Shown here piece after piece: positions 18,216 to 26,738 of a DNA stretch of 64,000 bases. The stretch is from Bacteroidales bacterium (GTDB taxonomy: Bacteria; Bacteroidota; Bacteroidia; Bacteroidales; FEN-979), in the NCBI GenBank assembly GCA_023229525.1, contig JALNZC010000011.1, positions 1-64,000 on the forward strand, read 5' to 3'. The first letter of the stretch is position 1. The number at the start of each line of letters is the position of its first letter. The position numbers were made by a program, and so were the translations under genes. The notes beneath the pieces are model-generated. The model saw only the letters and a list, made by a program, of their open reading frames with translations, searched no databases and was not told where the DNA came from.

Positions 18216-19331
18216 CTATTTCCCTTGAAAACGTTTAACCAATCTTCCTTTAACATAAAATTCAGCCAGTGCGTTAAGGCAAAAGGTAAAAATAAAGAGC
18301 AGGGACCCGATCAGGAACAGGACACTGTAATGGGTGTCGCCGAAAACGACCTCGGCCATTTCCGCACCAATTGTGGCGGCAAGGGTTCTTACCGATTCAA
18401 ATGGATTCACAGAAATCATGGCTGCATTTCCTGTAGCCATCAGTGCAATCATGGTTTCCCCGAAAACGCGGCCAATACCAAGAAGTATGGCTGCAAAAAT
18501 TCCCGGCGTTGCGGCCGGAAGGGTTACAAATAAAGCCGTTTGCCATCGGGATGCTCCCAGTGCAAGGCTTGCTTCCGTATACGAACGCGGTACAGCAGTG
18601 AGGGCATCCTCCGTTATCGTGTAGATGATAGGGATTGCTGCCAATGCCATGGCCACTCCTCCGACAAATGCATTCAGGCGCGTGTCATAACCAAAGATAT
18701 TCTGAAAAAAAGAAGCCATGACCATCAGGGCAAAAAAACCGATCACAACCGACGGAAACCCGGCCAGCAATTCAATGGCCGGTTTGATGATTTCCCTCAT
18801 CCAGTGGGGTGCGAATGCGGCTGAGAAAAGGGCGGCAAGGATGGCAATGGGAGCGGCAAACAAAATAGCCAGCAAAGTAATTTTCAGCGTCCCTACCAGC
18901 AGTGGGACCAATCCGTATCTCGGACGGTCCGATACCGGCAACCATTCCTTTCCCAAAAGACTTTTTACCGTTGCTTCATCGGATCCGCGAACAATAGTGT
19001 CTTCACCCGGGACCTGGTTCTCCATCATCAGGGTGTCTTTCGTTATCACTCCGTATTGTTCCTGCCCCGCAGAATTTTTCGCTACCGATGTCTCTTCACC
19101 ATTGTACTGTTCCTGTTTCTGTACCGATTCAATTTTTTTTGTCTCCTTCTTCTGATGGAAAATTGGCAATGTTTCACGAAACACAAAGAAAAAAATCAGG
19201 ACAATGATGGTGATGGACAGAAAAGCAACTCCGGTGATGATCTTCTCAGAAAAGAATTCCGACCAACGGAATTTCTTTCGTAACGATTCTTTGCTGAAAA
19301 CGAAACCTGTATTCTCAATTGGATTATCCAT
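18216..19331 (-). CDS. pstC: phosphate ABC transporter permease PstC with periplasmic insertion
   Basis: Permease of 371 residues, longer than the roughly 320 of E. coli PstC. Helix 1 is at about 30-52. Between it and helix 2 (about 142-165) lies an extra hydrophilic stretch, about residues 58-120, rich in Lys, Glu and Gln, probably exposed to the periplasm. The coupling loop ALTAVPRSYTEASLALGASR is intact. It partners PstA. The insertion might contact PstS, but no function is known for it. Confidence 0.94.
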   Translation of the reverse strand: MDNPIENTGFVFSKESLRKKFRWSEFFSEKIITGVAFLSITIIVLIFFFVFRETLPIFHQKKETKKIESVQKQEQYNGEETSVAKNSAGQEQYGVITKDTLMMENQVPGEDTIVRGSDEATVKSLLGKEWLPVSDRPRYGLVPLLVGTLKITLLAILFAAPIAILAALFSAAFAPHWMREIIKPAIELLAGFPSVVIGFFALMVMASFFQNIFGYDTRLNAFVGGVAMALAAIPIIYTITEDALTAVPRSYTEASLALGASRWQTALFVTLPAATPGIFAAILLGIGRVFGETMIALMATGNAAMISVNPFESVRTLAATIGAEMAEVVFGDTHYSVLFLIGSLLFIFTFCLNALAEFYVKGRLVKRFQGK

Positions 19332-19408
19332 TCTCTTTTTTTAACGGTGAAAGGCAATACCTTTTTCAGATATTGCCAATCATCGATTAACACACTTTAC
19401 TAACAAAA

Positions 19409-20248
19409 CTATTTAACGGGAAAATATCCTATTTCGGTTACCAGTTTCTGTCCTTCCGGACCAAGGATCCAATCGATGTATGCCTTGATCTCTCCGGTAG
19501 GCCTGTTTCGCAGGTACATATATAAATAACGGGAAATGGGATATTGTCCGGATTTGATAGTCTCTGCAGTAGCCATATATGCGGTGCTTTTATCGTCTTT
19601 TTTTACCCCACAATGTTTCACTCCGGAAGCATAAGCAGCGCCACCATACCCAATGCCAAATTTGTCTTTCGATACTGCATTGACAACGGCGGCGGTACCA
19701 GGCAATGTCTGGCAACTGGCCGCATAATCCGTTTTGACCACATTTTCCTTAAAGAAAACGTATGTTCCGGAACTGTTTTCACGGCCATATAGCTTTATAT
19801 CAGCATCCGGACCGCCAACTTCCTTCCAGTTCCGGGTTTTTCCTGAGAAAATGTTGCTCAATTGTTTCAATGTCAATTCTTTGACCGGGTTTGATTCGTT
19901 CAGGAATATGGTAATACCATCTTTTGCACAAGGAATCTCAATGCCTAAGGAAGCATAACGTTCCTTCAATTTGTCCATCTCAGATTGCTTCATGGGGCGG
20001 CTGGCATTACAAATATCGGTAGCTCCGTTTATAAGAGCAGAGATCCCGACACCGGAACCCCCTCCGGTGACCTGGATCACCGCTGTCGGGTGCGACTTCA
20101 TGTAAACTTCGGCCCATTTCTGAGCAAGGATCACCATGGTATCCGATCCTTTTACAGTGATTTTTTTAGGCGCCGGCATAAAAGCAAACCCTATAAGGGC
20201 AATAGCAATAATTGCGGCAAATCTTAATGTTTTGTTTGATTTTTTCAT
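19409..20248 (-). CDS. pstS: periplasmic phosphate-binding protein PstS
   Basis: Binding protein of 279 residues with a signal peptide (about 1-25, MKKSNKTLRFAAIIAIALIG). Motifs KGSDTMVILAQKWAEVY, VTGGGSGVGI and GRENSSGTYVFF supply the phosphate-coordinating Ser, Thr, Gly and Arg residues. It lacks a lipobox and so should be soluble in the periplasm. It sits between the porin and pstC genes (50 and 77 bp gaps) in one operon. Length is typical of the short PstS class. Confidence 0.95.
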   Translation of the reverse strand: MKKSNKTLRFAAIIAIALIGFAFMPAPKKITVKGSDTMVILAQKWAEVYMKSHPTAVIQVTGGGSGVGISALINGATDICNASRPMKQSEMDKLKERYASLGIEIPCAKDGITIFLNESNPVKELTLKQLSNIFSGKTRNWKEVGGPDADIKLYGRENSSGTYVFFKENVVKTDYAASCQTLPGTAAVVNAVSKDKFGIGYGGAAYASGVKHCGVKKDDKSTAYMATAETIKSGQYPISRYLYMYLRNRPTGEIKAYIDWILGPEGQKLVTEIGYFPVK

Positions 20249-20298
20249 AGACTATTATTTTTCGGAAATTGAGTAAAATATATTCGTAATAATAATTG

Positions 20299-21843
20299 TT
20301 AAAATTTAACCTGCATACGCAATGTCAGGACATTCTGCTTGATCACATCACTGTAATCAAAAATACCGGGTTCTCCGTTTTTAGTATAGGTAGAAGTCAC
20401 ATTTCCAACACCGGTTGAATTCACACCTACCTTTTTGTTCATGGGTATCTCGTAGGCAAGCATAAATTTGATGTTGTCGTCGAAGAAATAAGTATAGGCC
20501 AGTGTAATTGTCTGGTATTTAATATCGCTGGTACCACTCTTTAAGCTGTTGTTTACAACCGTTTTAGTCTGAGTGTTTGTAGCAATAACAGGGTCGGTAC
20601 CGGCATAGGTGTAATTATTGTCAGTTTTGGCAGCAATACCGGCATCCCACTTGGCAATACCGATCTGATCGGATGCAAGTTTTGAGTTCGGATCATAATA
20701 ATCATAACGGATGGCAATCTGATTGCGTTTGCCAATGTTCTTGATCAGATAAACATAATAACCGTTAAAATTTCTTTCGATGGCAGGACGGTTGTTAATT
20801 GTATTTGTAGTAAGGGTGGTGAGCGTCAAAGTGTCATTTTTGAGGCTGGATGTCATCGGGCTCACAACACTTGTTTTACTGGAATATCCAGGAGTTCCGT
20901 TAATACCAAAGATGTACTCTCCTTTAAGGGCAAGGCCACCCAGAACATCAAAATATAACTGAGCTTCAAATCCCACCCAGTTTTTGCGGATCAGTTTACC
21001 GATATTGTCAAGCGTTTTATTATAGGTATAGTCCGAATTAAGAACATCTGTCGTGTTGGCTTTGATTGCGCCATAATAACCATGAGCGCCAATGGTAAGG
21101 CCACCGACACTACCAAGTTTAAAAGCATAGGTTACACGTCCCATGAAATCCTTATGATTGTCAAAATCATTATTCACCGGATTAATATTGCTACCATTGA
21201 CATCAGTAATGGTTAAACCGTCATTTCCGTTAAACAGGGCCAACTGAATTTTAAGCGGAAGCTGGGGCGGGGCAATTTCCAACTTTGCGCCGGTAGCACG
21301 TTCATCAGGATAGATTGCTCTGATCACGCGTGATCGCTCCGGAACTTCCCGGTTACTTGAAGAATACTCCACTTCATAATTGGGTCTGTTAAATTTACCG
21401 GCCCAGAGTGAAAAGGTTTTTAACCAGGGTTCATTTGCAACGGCATAAGCGTCTTTCACCGTTATATTCCCAGGTTGGAAGTCAGGTTGAATAACAAAAA
21501 CGATTCCCTGTACCGGTTCATAGGTAAATTTAACACGGGCACGCCGGATCATGAACATGTTATTCGGATATATATTTGCAGCTTCAGAATTCTGCCACTG
21601 AGCCTGGATGTAACCCGATAATTTGATCTTGGTCAATTTGGCGAGATCGCCTTCAGCAGTTGCCAGCCGTTCTTCAAAACCGCTGATCTTATCGCGGATA
21701 GTACTCACGTTCTCTTTAATGGTATCCTGCTCTTTTTTCAGGTCATCAACCTGTTTTTGAGCCATCAGTTCAGTTGAAAAAAACAAGGAAAAGAAAATCA
21801 CCCCAAAGGTGATCAGCGCGTTTTTAACTTTTTTCATATTCAT
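20299..21843 (-). CDS. OprO/OprP-type phosphate-selective porin
   Basis: Outer-membrane porin of 514 residues. The signal peptide (about 1-28, cleavage after LMAQ) is followed by a coiled-coil segment, KKEQDTIKENVSTIRDKI (about 37-66), which probably trimerises or contacts peptidoglycan. A barrel with Arg/Lys-rich pore strands follows and ends in LTLRMQVKF. The short motif IRRARVKFTYEP is characteristic of the OprO/OprP family. It is the first gene of the pst operon and is preceded by a Pho-box-like array, supporting a role in phosphate or polyphosphate entry. M3 at 21837 is an alternative start. Confidence 0.88.
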   Translation of the reverse strand: MNMKKVKNALITFGVIFFSLFFSTELMAQKQVDDLKKEQDTIKENVSTIRDKISGFEERLATAEGDLAKLTKIKLSGYIQAQWQNSEAANIYPNNMFMIRRARVKFTYEPVQGIVFVIQPDFQPGNITVKDAYAVANEPWLKTFSLWAGKFNRPNYEVEYSSSNREVPERSRVIRAIYPDERATGAKLEIAPPQLPLKIQLALFNGNDGLTITDVNGSNINPVNNDFDNHKDFMGRVTYAFKLGSVGGLTIGAHGYYGAIKANTTDVLNSDYTYNKTLDNIGKLIRKNWVGFEAQLYFDVLGGLALKGEYIFGINGTPGYSSKTSVVSPMTSSLKNDTLTLTTLTTNTINNRPAIERNFNGYYVYLIKNIGKRNQIAIRYDYYDPNSKLASDQIGIAKWDAGIAAKTDNNYTYAGTDPVIATNTQTKTVVNNSLKSGTSDIKYQTITLAYTYFFDDNIKFMLAYEIPMNKKVGVNSTGVGNVTSTYTKNGEPGIFDYSDVIKQNVLTLRMQVKF

Positions 21844-21860
21844 GTTTATTGATTTCGGTG

Positions 21861-21928
21861 CAAAAGTAATCCGCCCCTTCGCCGGTTATGTTAACCCAAG
21901 GTTACCTTTGTGTTAAATAATCGTTAAC
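21861..21928 (-). promoter_or_regulatory. Pho-box-like array and -7 element before the phosphate porin
   Basis: GTTA occurs at 21890, 21901, 21912 and 21923, exactly 11 bp apart; most copies extend to GTTAAC, GTTACC or GTTAAA. PhoB-family regulators bind direct repeats with this 11-bp period. On the minus strand a TACTTTTG element (21861-21868) matches TAnnTTTG. The proximal array unit falls about where the -33 element would be, and no TTTG exists there, so activation by a bound regulator is likely. Similar arrays lie at 56057 and 58216. Confidence 0.7.
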
Positions 21929-21959
21929 GAAAATCTATAAACGATTGAATATGTATTTG

Positions 21960-24344
21960 TTAGCTGCTTTTTTGATCGACGCTATGCTGGAAACAGAGCG
22001 TAAATAATGTTCCTTCGTCGTTTTTCAGAACGATATCTCCTTCCAATTGTCTCCCCAGAATCTGAACGATCTGAAGTCCCATGGTCGGGCATTGTTCCAA
22101 CGAGAAATTGATTGGCAGACCTATGCCGTTGTCATGGATGGTTAGACAAACTATTGGGCGATCCGGCTTCTTTTTTAAAAGTATCCTGATATTGCCTGGT
22201 TTTCCATCGGGGAATGCATGTTTGTAGACATTGCTCAGGATTTCGTTGATAATCAGTCCAAGTGGGATGGATGACTCAATATCCATTACTGTTTCATCAG
22301 TTTCAAAAGATACATGGATATCTCTCCGGTTGTATGTGCCTGCAACTACCGATGCCAGTGAACGAAGGTAATCGGGAAATGAAATCTTCTCAAAATCCTT
22401 CGACCGGTAAAGCATTTCGTGGACCAAAGCCATGGTACGTATACGCAATTGCAGATTTGACAGCGATTGCCGGAGTTCCGGATTATTGCTCTGGTCCATC
22501 TGCATATTGATCAAGCTGACCAGTATGGCAAAATTGTTTTTTACTCGGTGATGAATTTCCTTTAACAGATTTTCTTTTTGTTTGGTCCCTTCCATAATTT
22601 CCAATTCAATTATTTTTCGTTCCTGGATATCGCGGGTAACCCCGACCAATTCTTTTAATTCTCCGGTCAAACGATCAAAGATAGGATTTAAAATACTTTC
22701 TACCCAGAAATACATTCCATTTTTTTTCTGCGCCAGGTAGACAAACTGGCGTTCTTTCCTGGTTTTCAGCATCTCTGAAAAATTCTCTTCGGAATATGAA
22801 AGAAAATCAGGATGGGCAAGATCATAAAGATTTTTATGCAGTATTTCTCCCGGCTCATAGCCATAAATTTCCTTTGAAGATGGCGAGGCATAGATTCTCT
22901 CCTTTTTACTATTTACCAGGGTTATGAAATCAATGGAATTTTCGGCAAGGAAACGGTATTGTTGTTCACGCACCCTGGTTTGCTGCTGTAATGTTTCACA
23001 TTCTTTTTTTTCCCTGGTTAATCGTTGGTACAATTCCTGCATGTTTTGCCTGAGTCTCCGGTTATACAGTAATCGGGTCAGAATGATGATCATGAATATA
23101 ATTCCAACAACGGCAAGCAACCGGACGAAAGAATACTGGGATTTTTGATTGGTCAGGTTCAAGGTTTGAATTTCATTTTGCCTGGTCAGGAATTTATTGG
23201 ATTCTTCGACCCTCGCTATGCGTTGATTGTCTTCAATGATCGAAATATTTCCAAGGTTGCGTTCTGACAATATACTGTCGGAAACTGCAGCATATTGCTG
23301 ATAACTCTCAAGTGCCTTTTGATAATTATTCACCCTGGCATAATAGTTAAATAAATGACGGTAACCATTTTGGATGAAATTCTTCAGGTAATATTTTTTT
23401 GCCAGGCTCATGCCCTTGTCCATATAGAAATTTCCCGAGTCGGGTTTTCCCATTTGAAAGTAGTCTCCGGCAACGTTGATCATCGAACTGACATAAGGAT
23501 AGGGAGCTTTCAATACCCGGCGCACCATCAAGGCTTTAAGATCCCAATTTAATGAATTCCTGAATTGCTTAAGCTGTTGATATATGTGACCGATACGCGT
23601 GTAAAGTACCCCCATGACCACTCCATCGTAGGTATCCGAATCGTGAAGTAAAACTTGAAAATATGCCAACGCTTCATTGAACCGCTTTTGATCCATGAGC
23701 AAACTACCTATATTGCTTCTGACCATTATAACTTCTGTTTTGCTCCCGGTTAGCTTATAAATCGTTAATGCTTTATTGAAATGGAATAATGATAATGATG
23801 TGTCTCCCATCCGCTGATACACAATTGCTGTAAGATTGTGAAATTTTCCGCATACTTTGTCATTCCTGGCTTTGCCTGCAAGTGTTATACCCCGCTGGAA
23901 ATATTCGAGAGCCTTGGTGTTGTTTTCCAGTTGAAAATTGAGATCACCGATATTTTCCAGCGTCGTCAGTTCTCCAATTGTATCCCTGTATTCATTGAAG
24001 ATCGAAAGGGCGGCAAGAAATTGTACCTGGGCGCGAAAAAATTGTTGACGCCTTTTATAATACTCACCAAAAACACGTCTTGAACGGGCTTTCATCAAAG
24101 AACTTCCTTCTATAATTGAGATTTTCTGGGCTGATTCAATACAGGAAAGCGCTTTCTCAGGCAGAGAATCCCAGATCACCTGCGCTGTTTCGAGTAAAAT
24201 TTCGGCATTCTGGATCTGGTTTTCATGTGGCATTACCCGGTATAAACTATCCAGAACGCATTTATCCAAGGGTGTATGCTGACCATAAATCCCGGTGAAT
24301 GGGAAGGAAAATGTAATCAGCACTATGGATAACCATTTTCGCAT
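21960..24344 (-). CDS. TPR-PAS-HisKA_2 sensor histidine kinase
   Basis: Sensor kinase of about 794 residues. A signal peptide is followed by a periplasmic region of tetratricopeptide repeats (about 60-375), one transmembrane helix (about 395-415), a coiled coil, a PAS domain (about 460-575), and a HisKA_2 domain with the phosphoacceptor in EIHHRVKNNF (His near 598-599). An HATPase follows with NEILSNVYKHAFPDG and DNGIGLP. The frame opens at 24368, but the ATG at 24344 follows AAAAGGACTC and starts the signal peptide. No regulator gene is adjacent. It is not a PhoR-type kinase despite its position next to pst. Confidence 0.9.
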   Translation of the reverse strand: MRKWLSIVLITFSFPFTGIYGQHTPLDKCVLDSLYRVMPHENQIQNAEILLETAQVIWDSLPEKALSCIESAQKISIIEGSSLMKARSRRVFGEYYKRRQQFFRAQVQFLAALSIFNEYRDTIGELTTLENIGDLNFQLENNTKALEYFQRGITLAGKARNDKVCGKFHNLTAIVYQRMGDTSLSLFHFNKALTIYKLTGSKTEVIMVRSNIGSLLMDQKRFNEALAYFQVLLHDSDTYDGVVMGVLYTRIGHIYQQLKQFRNSLNWDLKALMVRRVLKAPYPYVSSMINVAGDYFQMGKPDSGNFYMDKGMSLAKKYYLKNFIQNGYRHLFNYYARVNNYQKALESYQQYAAVSDSILSERNLGNISIIEDNQRIARVEESNKFLTRQNEIQTLNLTNQKSQYSFVRLLAVVGIIFMIIILTRLLYNRRLRQNMQELYQRLTREKKECETLQQQTRVREQQYRFLAENSIDFITLVNSKKERIYASPSSKEIYGYEPGEILHKNLYDLAHPDFLSYSEENFSEMLKTRKERQFVYLAQKKNGMYFWVESILNPIFDRLTGELKELVGVTRDIQERKIIELEIMEGTKQKENLLKEIHHRVKNNFAILVSLINMQMDQSNNPELRQSLSNLQLRIRTMALVHEMLYRSKDFEKISFPDYLRSLASVVAGTYNRRDIHVSFETDETVMDIESSIPLGLIINEILSNVYKHAFPDGKPGNIRILLKKKPDRPIVCLTIHDNGIGLPINFSLEQCPTMGLQIVQILGRQLEGDIVLKNDEGTLFTLCFQHSVDQKSS

Positions 24345-24474
24345 GAGTCCTTTTGCATCAGACATCAAACTTACATATTTATTAAGTGAAAAAAAAGACC
24401 ATCCTGATTATGAGACAGCCGTGCTAAATAAATTACTCCTGCCGCTAACTCCTTTCATTCAACAAGAAAATTCT

Positions 24475-24663
24475 TGATTATCTTTATTTTAACTCATGGT
24501 GTATACACCATGTTACACTATGCAAGGCCATTTTGGTCTTTTATTTTTGCCCCCGGATTATTTGTACAAATAAAGTTAACCAGATCGCGACGGCGGTCGT
24601 ATTTATTCACCTTTAAATTTAAACACTATGTCAAAAACAACCAACAATTCATTAACGAAATCC
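24475..24663 (+). repeat. duplicated leader, copy 1 (degenerate, downstream gene lost)
   Basis: This 189-bp segment matches 31808-31996 with 10 substitutions and no gaps. It contains the palindrome CATGGTGTATACACCATG (24495-24512), a short hairpin (AAGGCCA then TGGTCTT), a second palindrome TTATTTGTACAAATAA (24558-24573), and then the first 12 codons (MSKTTNNSLTKS) of the gene that is intact at 31961. After the match the frame continues into unrelated sequence, so this copy is a scar. It lies upstream of the DUF427 gene. Confidence 0.88.
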
Positions 24664-24708
24664 GGGATTACATCTACTGATTCAGACTATGATTTTTTTC
24701 CCATTCTT

Positions 24709-24735
24709 TGTCAGGATTCATCATTTTTACGACTA
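24709..24735 (+). promoter_or_regulatory. ECF-type promoter motif before the DUF427 gene
   Basis: TGTCAGGATT begins at 24709 and ACGACTA begins at 24729, a 20-bp offset. The same pair occurs before the bufferin-like precursor and the DoxX gene. The two blocks look like the GGAAC/CGWC-type elements read by ECF sigma factors. Transcription would begin about 28 bp before the ATG at 24770. Confidence 0.6.
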
Positions 24736-24769
24736 ACATACCAAAAGATTAATTTTAACAATAGGAATT

Positions 24770-25054
24770 ATGAAAGCAATTTGGAACGACAAAGTCATCG
24801 CAGAAAGCAATGACATCGTAAACATCGAAGGGAACAGCTATTTCCCAGTAGAATCAGTTAAAAAAGAATATTTTAAAAACAGTGAAACCCATACTGTATG
24901 CCACTGGAAGGGTACTGCTTCTTATTACAACATTGAAGTTGATGGGAAAGCAAACAATGATGCTGCCTGGTATTATCCGGAACCCAGTAAACTGGCAAGC
25001 GGAATAAAGGGACGGGTCGCTTTTTGGAAAGGGGTTCAAATCAGTTTACCATAG
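24770..25054 (+). CDS. DUF427 family protein
   Basis: A small protein of 94 residues covering the complete DUF427 (NTP_transf_9) domain: MKAIWNDKVIAESNDIV, NSYFPVESV, TVCHWKGTASYYNI and DAAWYYPEPSKLASGIKGRV. Its biochemical role is not established. The upstream ECF-type motif places it in the same putative regulon as the bufferin-like genes 400 bp downstream. It has a single Cys in the CHWKG segment. No signal peptide, so it is cytoplasmic. Confidence 0.88.
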   Translation: MKAIWNDKVIAESNDIVNIEGNSYFPVESVKKEYFKNSETHTVCHWKGTASYYNIEVDGKANNDAAWYYPEPSKLASGIKGRVAFWKGVQISLP

Positions 25055-25380
25055 ATTTATTTGGGAATGGTCGGTTAACCTGACCAAATTAACTCAATCC
25101 TTGATGAATTCAGCGCTTCAGAAAATAACGGTACGGTATATCTGTATTGGATTATGCAGAAAATTCTCCCTTACCAGTAAATTCAATTATGGGTTCCGGC
25201 TTGGGGAATTGGCGAATAACAATAGCCCTGCCGATTTCATATTGAGTTCGAGTTACTCCCTTCTGAAACATTTCACTTTTATAGCCGGTGTTCCTGTAAT
25301 TGTCCGGAAAGTCAGACCTGACGGGCTTAGTAAGTTCGCCACCAGCTTCAATTACAAAATTTCTTTTTAAATATTCTAAA
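25055..25380. other. intergenic stretch without a supported gene
   Basis: Open frames exist on both strands (25101-25370 plus, 25152-25430 minus). Neither resembles a known family, they overlap each other, and the minus frame would run through the bufferin promoter. Sequence composition gives no further clue. A decayed gene is possible. Confidence 0.5.
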
Positions 25381-25385
25381 ACTTT

Positions 25386-25413
25386 TGTCAGGATTAAAAA
25401 AACACAACGACTA
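25386..25413 (+). promoter_or_regulatory. ECF-type promoter motif before the bufferin-like precursor
   Basis: TGTCAGGATT starts at 25386 and ACGACTA at 25407, a 21-bp offset identical to the copy before the DoxX gene. The predicted transcript would have a leader of about 45 nt. No TTTG-N19-TAnnTTTG promoter is present, which supports control by the ECF sigma encoded at 28265. Confidence 0.65.
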
Positions 25414-25464
25414 TTCATTAAACGAAACAATTAATAATTTAATAATCATTAAAAAACTAAAATT

Positions 25465-25833
25465 ATGAAAACTTCAAATAGTAACGTATTCAAAGGATCT
25501 CTCATCGCAGGAGCATTTATCACAATAGCCGGGCTCAGCTCAACCGCTTCTAACCTGGTTTCTTACAACAGACTAGGTTCAGGTTCGGAAATTCGTGCCA
25601 ACTTGATTGAAAGCGCCAGCAGTGCCGTCAATTTCAGAACCCTGGAGCTGAAGTGCGGGGATTCAACTGCAATGAAAAAACCGACTGATAAAACCAAGGA
25701 TGCGAAAAACGGCATAAACCAAAAGGATACAAAGAAGGCGGGAGCCACCACGGGCGCTTCGAAAGATGGTAAGAAAACTGAAGGCAAATCCAAGGATGGC
25801 AAATGCGGTGAAGGTAAATGTGGAAATAAGTAA
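25465..25833 (+). CDS. bufferin/HvfA-like metal-binding RiPP precursor
   Basis: Secreted small protein of 122 residues. A signal peptide (about 1-28) is followed by a Ser/Asn segment and then a Lys/Gly/Asp-rich low-complexity tail ending DGKCGEGKCGNK. Cysteines are at 64, 114 and 119; the GKCGEGKCG repeat is the core motif of HvfA/BufA1 precursors, whose cysteines are modified by DUF692-DUF2063 enzymes to bind copper. Those enzymes follow directly. With only two EGKCG-type units it is short on binding motifs compared with longer homologues. The assignment rests on motif plus context, so which metal is bound is an inference. Confidence 0.8.
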   Translation: MKTSNSNVFKGSLIAGAFITIAGLSSTASNLVSYNRLGSGSEIRANLIESASSAVNFRTLELKCGDSTAMKKPTDKTKDAKNGINQKDTKKAGATTGASKDGKKTEGKSKDGKCGEGKCGNK

Positions 25834-25847
25834 TTTAAGACAATTAG

Positions 25848-25882
25848 AGATCGTGCAAAGAGATTCTTTGTACGATCTTTTT
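25848..25882 (+). terminator. hairpin between precursor and DUF692 genes
   Basis: The arms AGATCGTGCAAAG (25848-25860) and CTTTGTACGATCT (25866-25878) form a 13-bp stem with one G-U pair and a 5-nt loop, followed by five T. It is a good intrinsic terminator or attenuator only 15 bp after the precursor stop. It would make precursor mRNA exceed that for the modifying enzymes. Confidence 0.8.
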
Positions 25883-25907
25883 AGTTAAAATTTCAACACT
25901 GAATATT

Positions 25908-26738
25908 ATGGTTGGCATAGGTTTCAGAAAAGATTTTGCAGAAGAGTTCCTGAACAGCTCGGTTCTTCAACCCTCATTTATTGAAGCAGCGCCGGAAAAC
26001 TGGATTGGTGTTGGTGGATATTGGAAAAAACTGCTGATGCAAGCCCTTGAAAAATATCCGCTCTTTGTTCATGGTTTGTCCTTGTCTATTGGAAGCCCAG
26101 ATCCTTTAGACTTTGATTTTCTCAGGAAAATCAAATCATTCCTGAAGGAAACCCAAGCGCTTGTTTACTCAGAACACCTCAGTTATGCCAAATGCGACAA
26201 TGCTCACCTTTATGATTTACTTCCAATTCCGTTTACATATGATGCAGTAGATCATGTATCAGAGCGGATTCAGCAGGTTCAAGATTTATTGCAACAAAAA
26301 ATTGCCATTGAGATCGTGAGCTATTACACTCCGGTAGCACCGGAAATGACCGAACTTGAATTCATCAATGCCGTTCTGAAAAAATCAGGCAGCGATTTGC
26401 TACTGGATGTCAACAATGTTTACGTTAACAGTTTTAATCATCATTACGATCCGTACAAGTTTATTGATGGACTCTCGGTTGAAAACGTTTCATATATCCA
26501 CATGGCTGGCCATCTCAAAATAGCTGATGACCTGATCATCGATACCCATGGCGAAGCCATTATTGATCCGGTTTACAAACTTTTCGAGTATACCATGGAT
26601 AAATTAAAGAAAGATGTTCCGGTATTGTTGGAACGGGATTTTAATATTCCTGACCTGGCCGATTTACAGCAGGAGATCCGGCAACTCGCCCAAATCAAAA
26701 AAACCGCATTAAAACAAAAGTCCTATGAAACTGCTTGA
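25908..26738 (+). CDS. DUF692 (MbnB/HvfB/BufB-like) RiPP-modifying iron enzyme
   Basis: TIM-barrel protein of 276 residues of the DUF692 family, multinuclear iron oxygenases that convert cysteine in peptide precursors to oxazolone/thioamide or thiooxazole groups. The likely metal ligands are visible in order: FIEAAPENW, FVHGLSLSIG, VYSEHLSY, IEIVSYY, LLDVNNVY, HMAGHL, IDTHGEAI and LLERDFNIP. It overlaps the DUF2063 gene by 14 bp, so the pair is translated together. Upstream lies the Cys-motif precursor. Similarity to HvfB/BufB is stronger by context than by any single residue. Confidence 0.9.
   Translation: MVGIGFRKDFAEEFLNSSVLQPSFIEAAPENWIGVGGYWKKLLMQALEKYPLFVHGLSLSIGSPDPLDFDFLRKIKSFLKETQALVYSEHLSYAKCDNAHLYDLLPIPFTYDAVDHVSERIQQVQDLLQQKIAIEIVSYYTPVAPEMTELEFINAVLKKSGSDLLLDVNNVYVNSFNHHYDPYKFIDGLSVENVSYIHMAGHLKIADDLIIDTHGEAIIDPVYKLFEYTMDKLKKDVPVLLERDFNIPDLADLQQEIRQLAQIKKTALKQKSYETA

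Noticed and set aside
21960..24344. Sensor kinase as the PhoR of this genome
   Set aside because: It is a HisKA_2 kinase with TPR input and no adjacent regulator; PhoR proteins have HisKA with PAS and a paired PhoB. Its closeness to pst is not enough.
24628..24813. 61-codon ORF starting MSKTTNNSLTKS
   Set aside because: Only the first 12 codons match the intact gene at 31961; the rest is out of context and overlaps the start of DUF427. It is a duplication scar.
25101..25430. Opposed ORFs on both strands before the bufferin-like precursor
   Set aside because: No family resemblance, mutual overlap, and one runs through the promoter motif.
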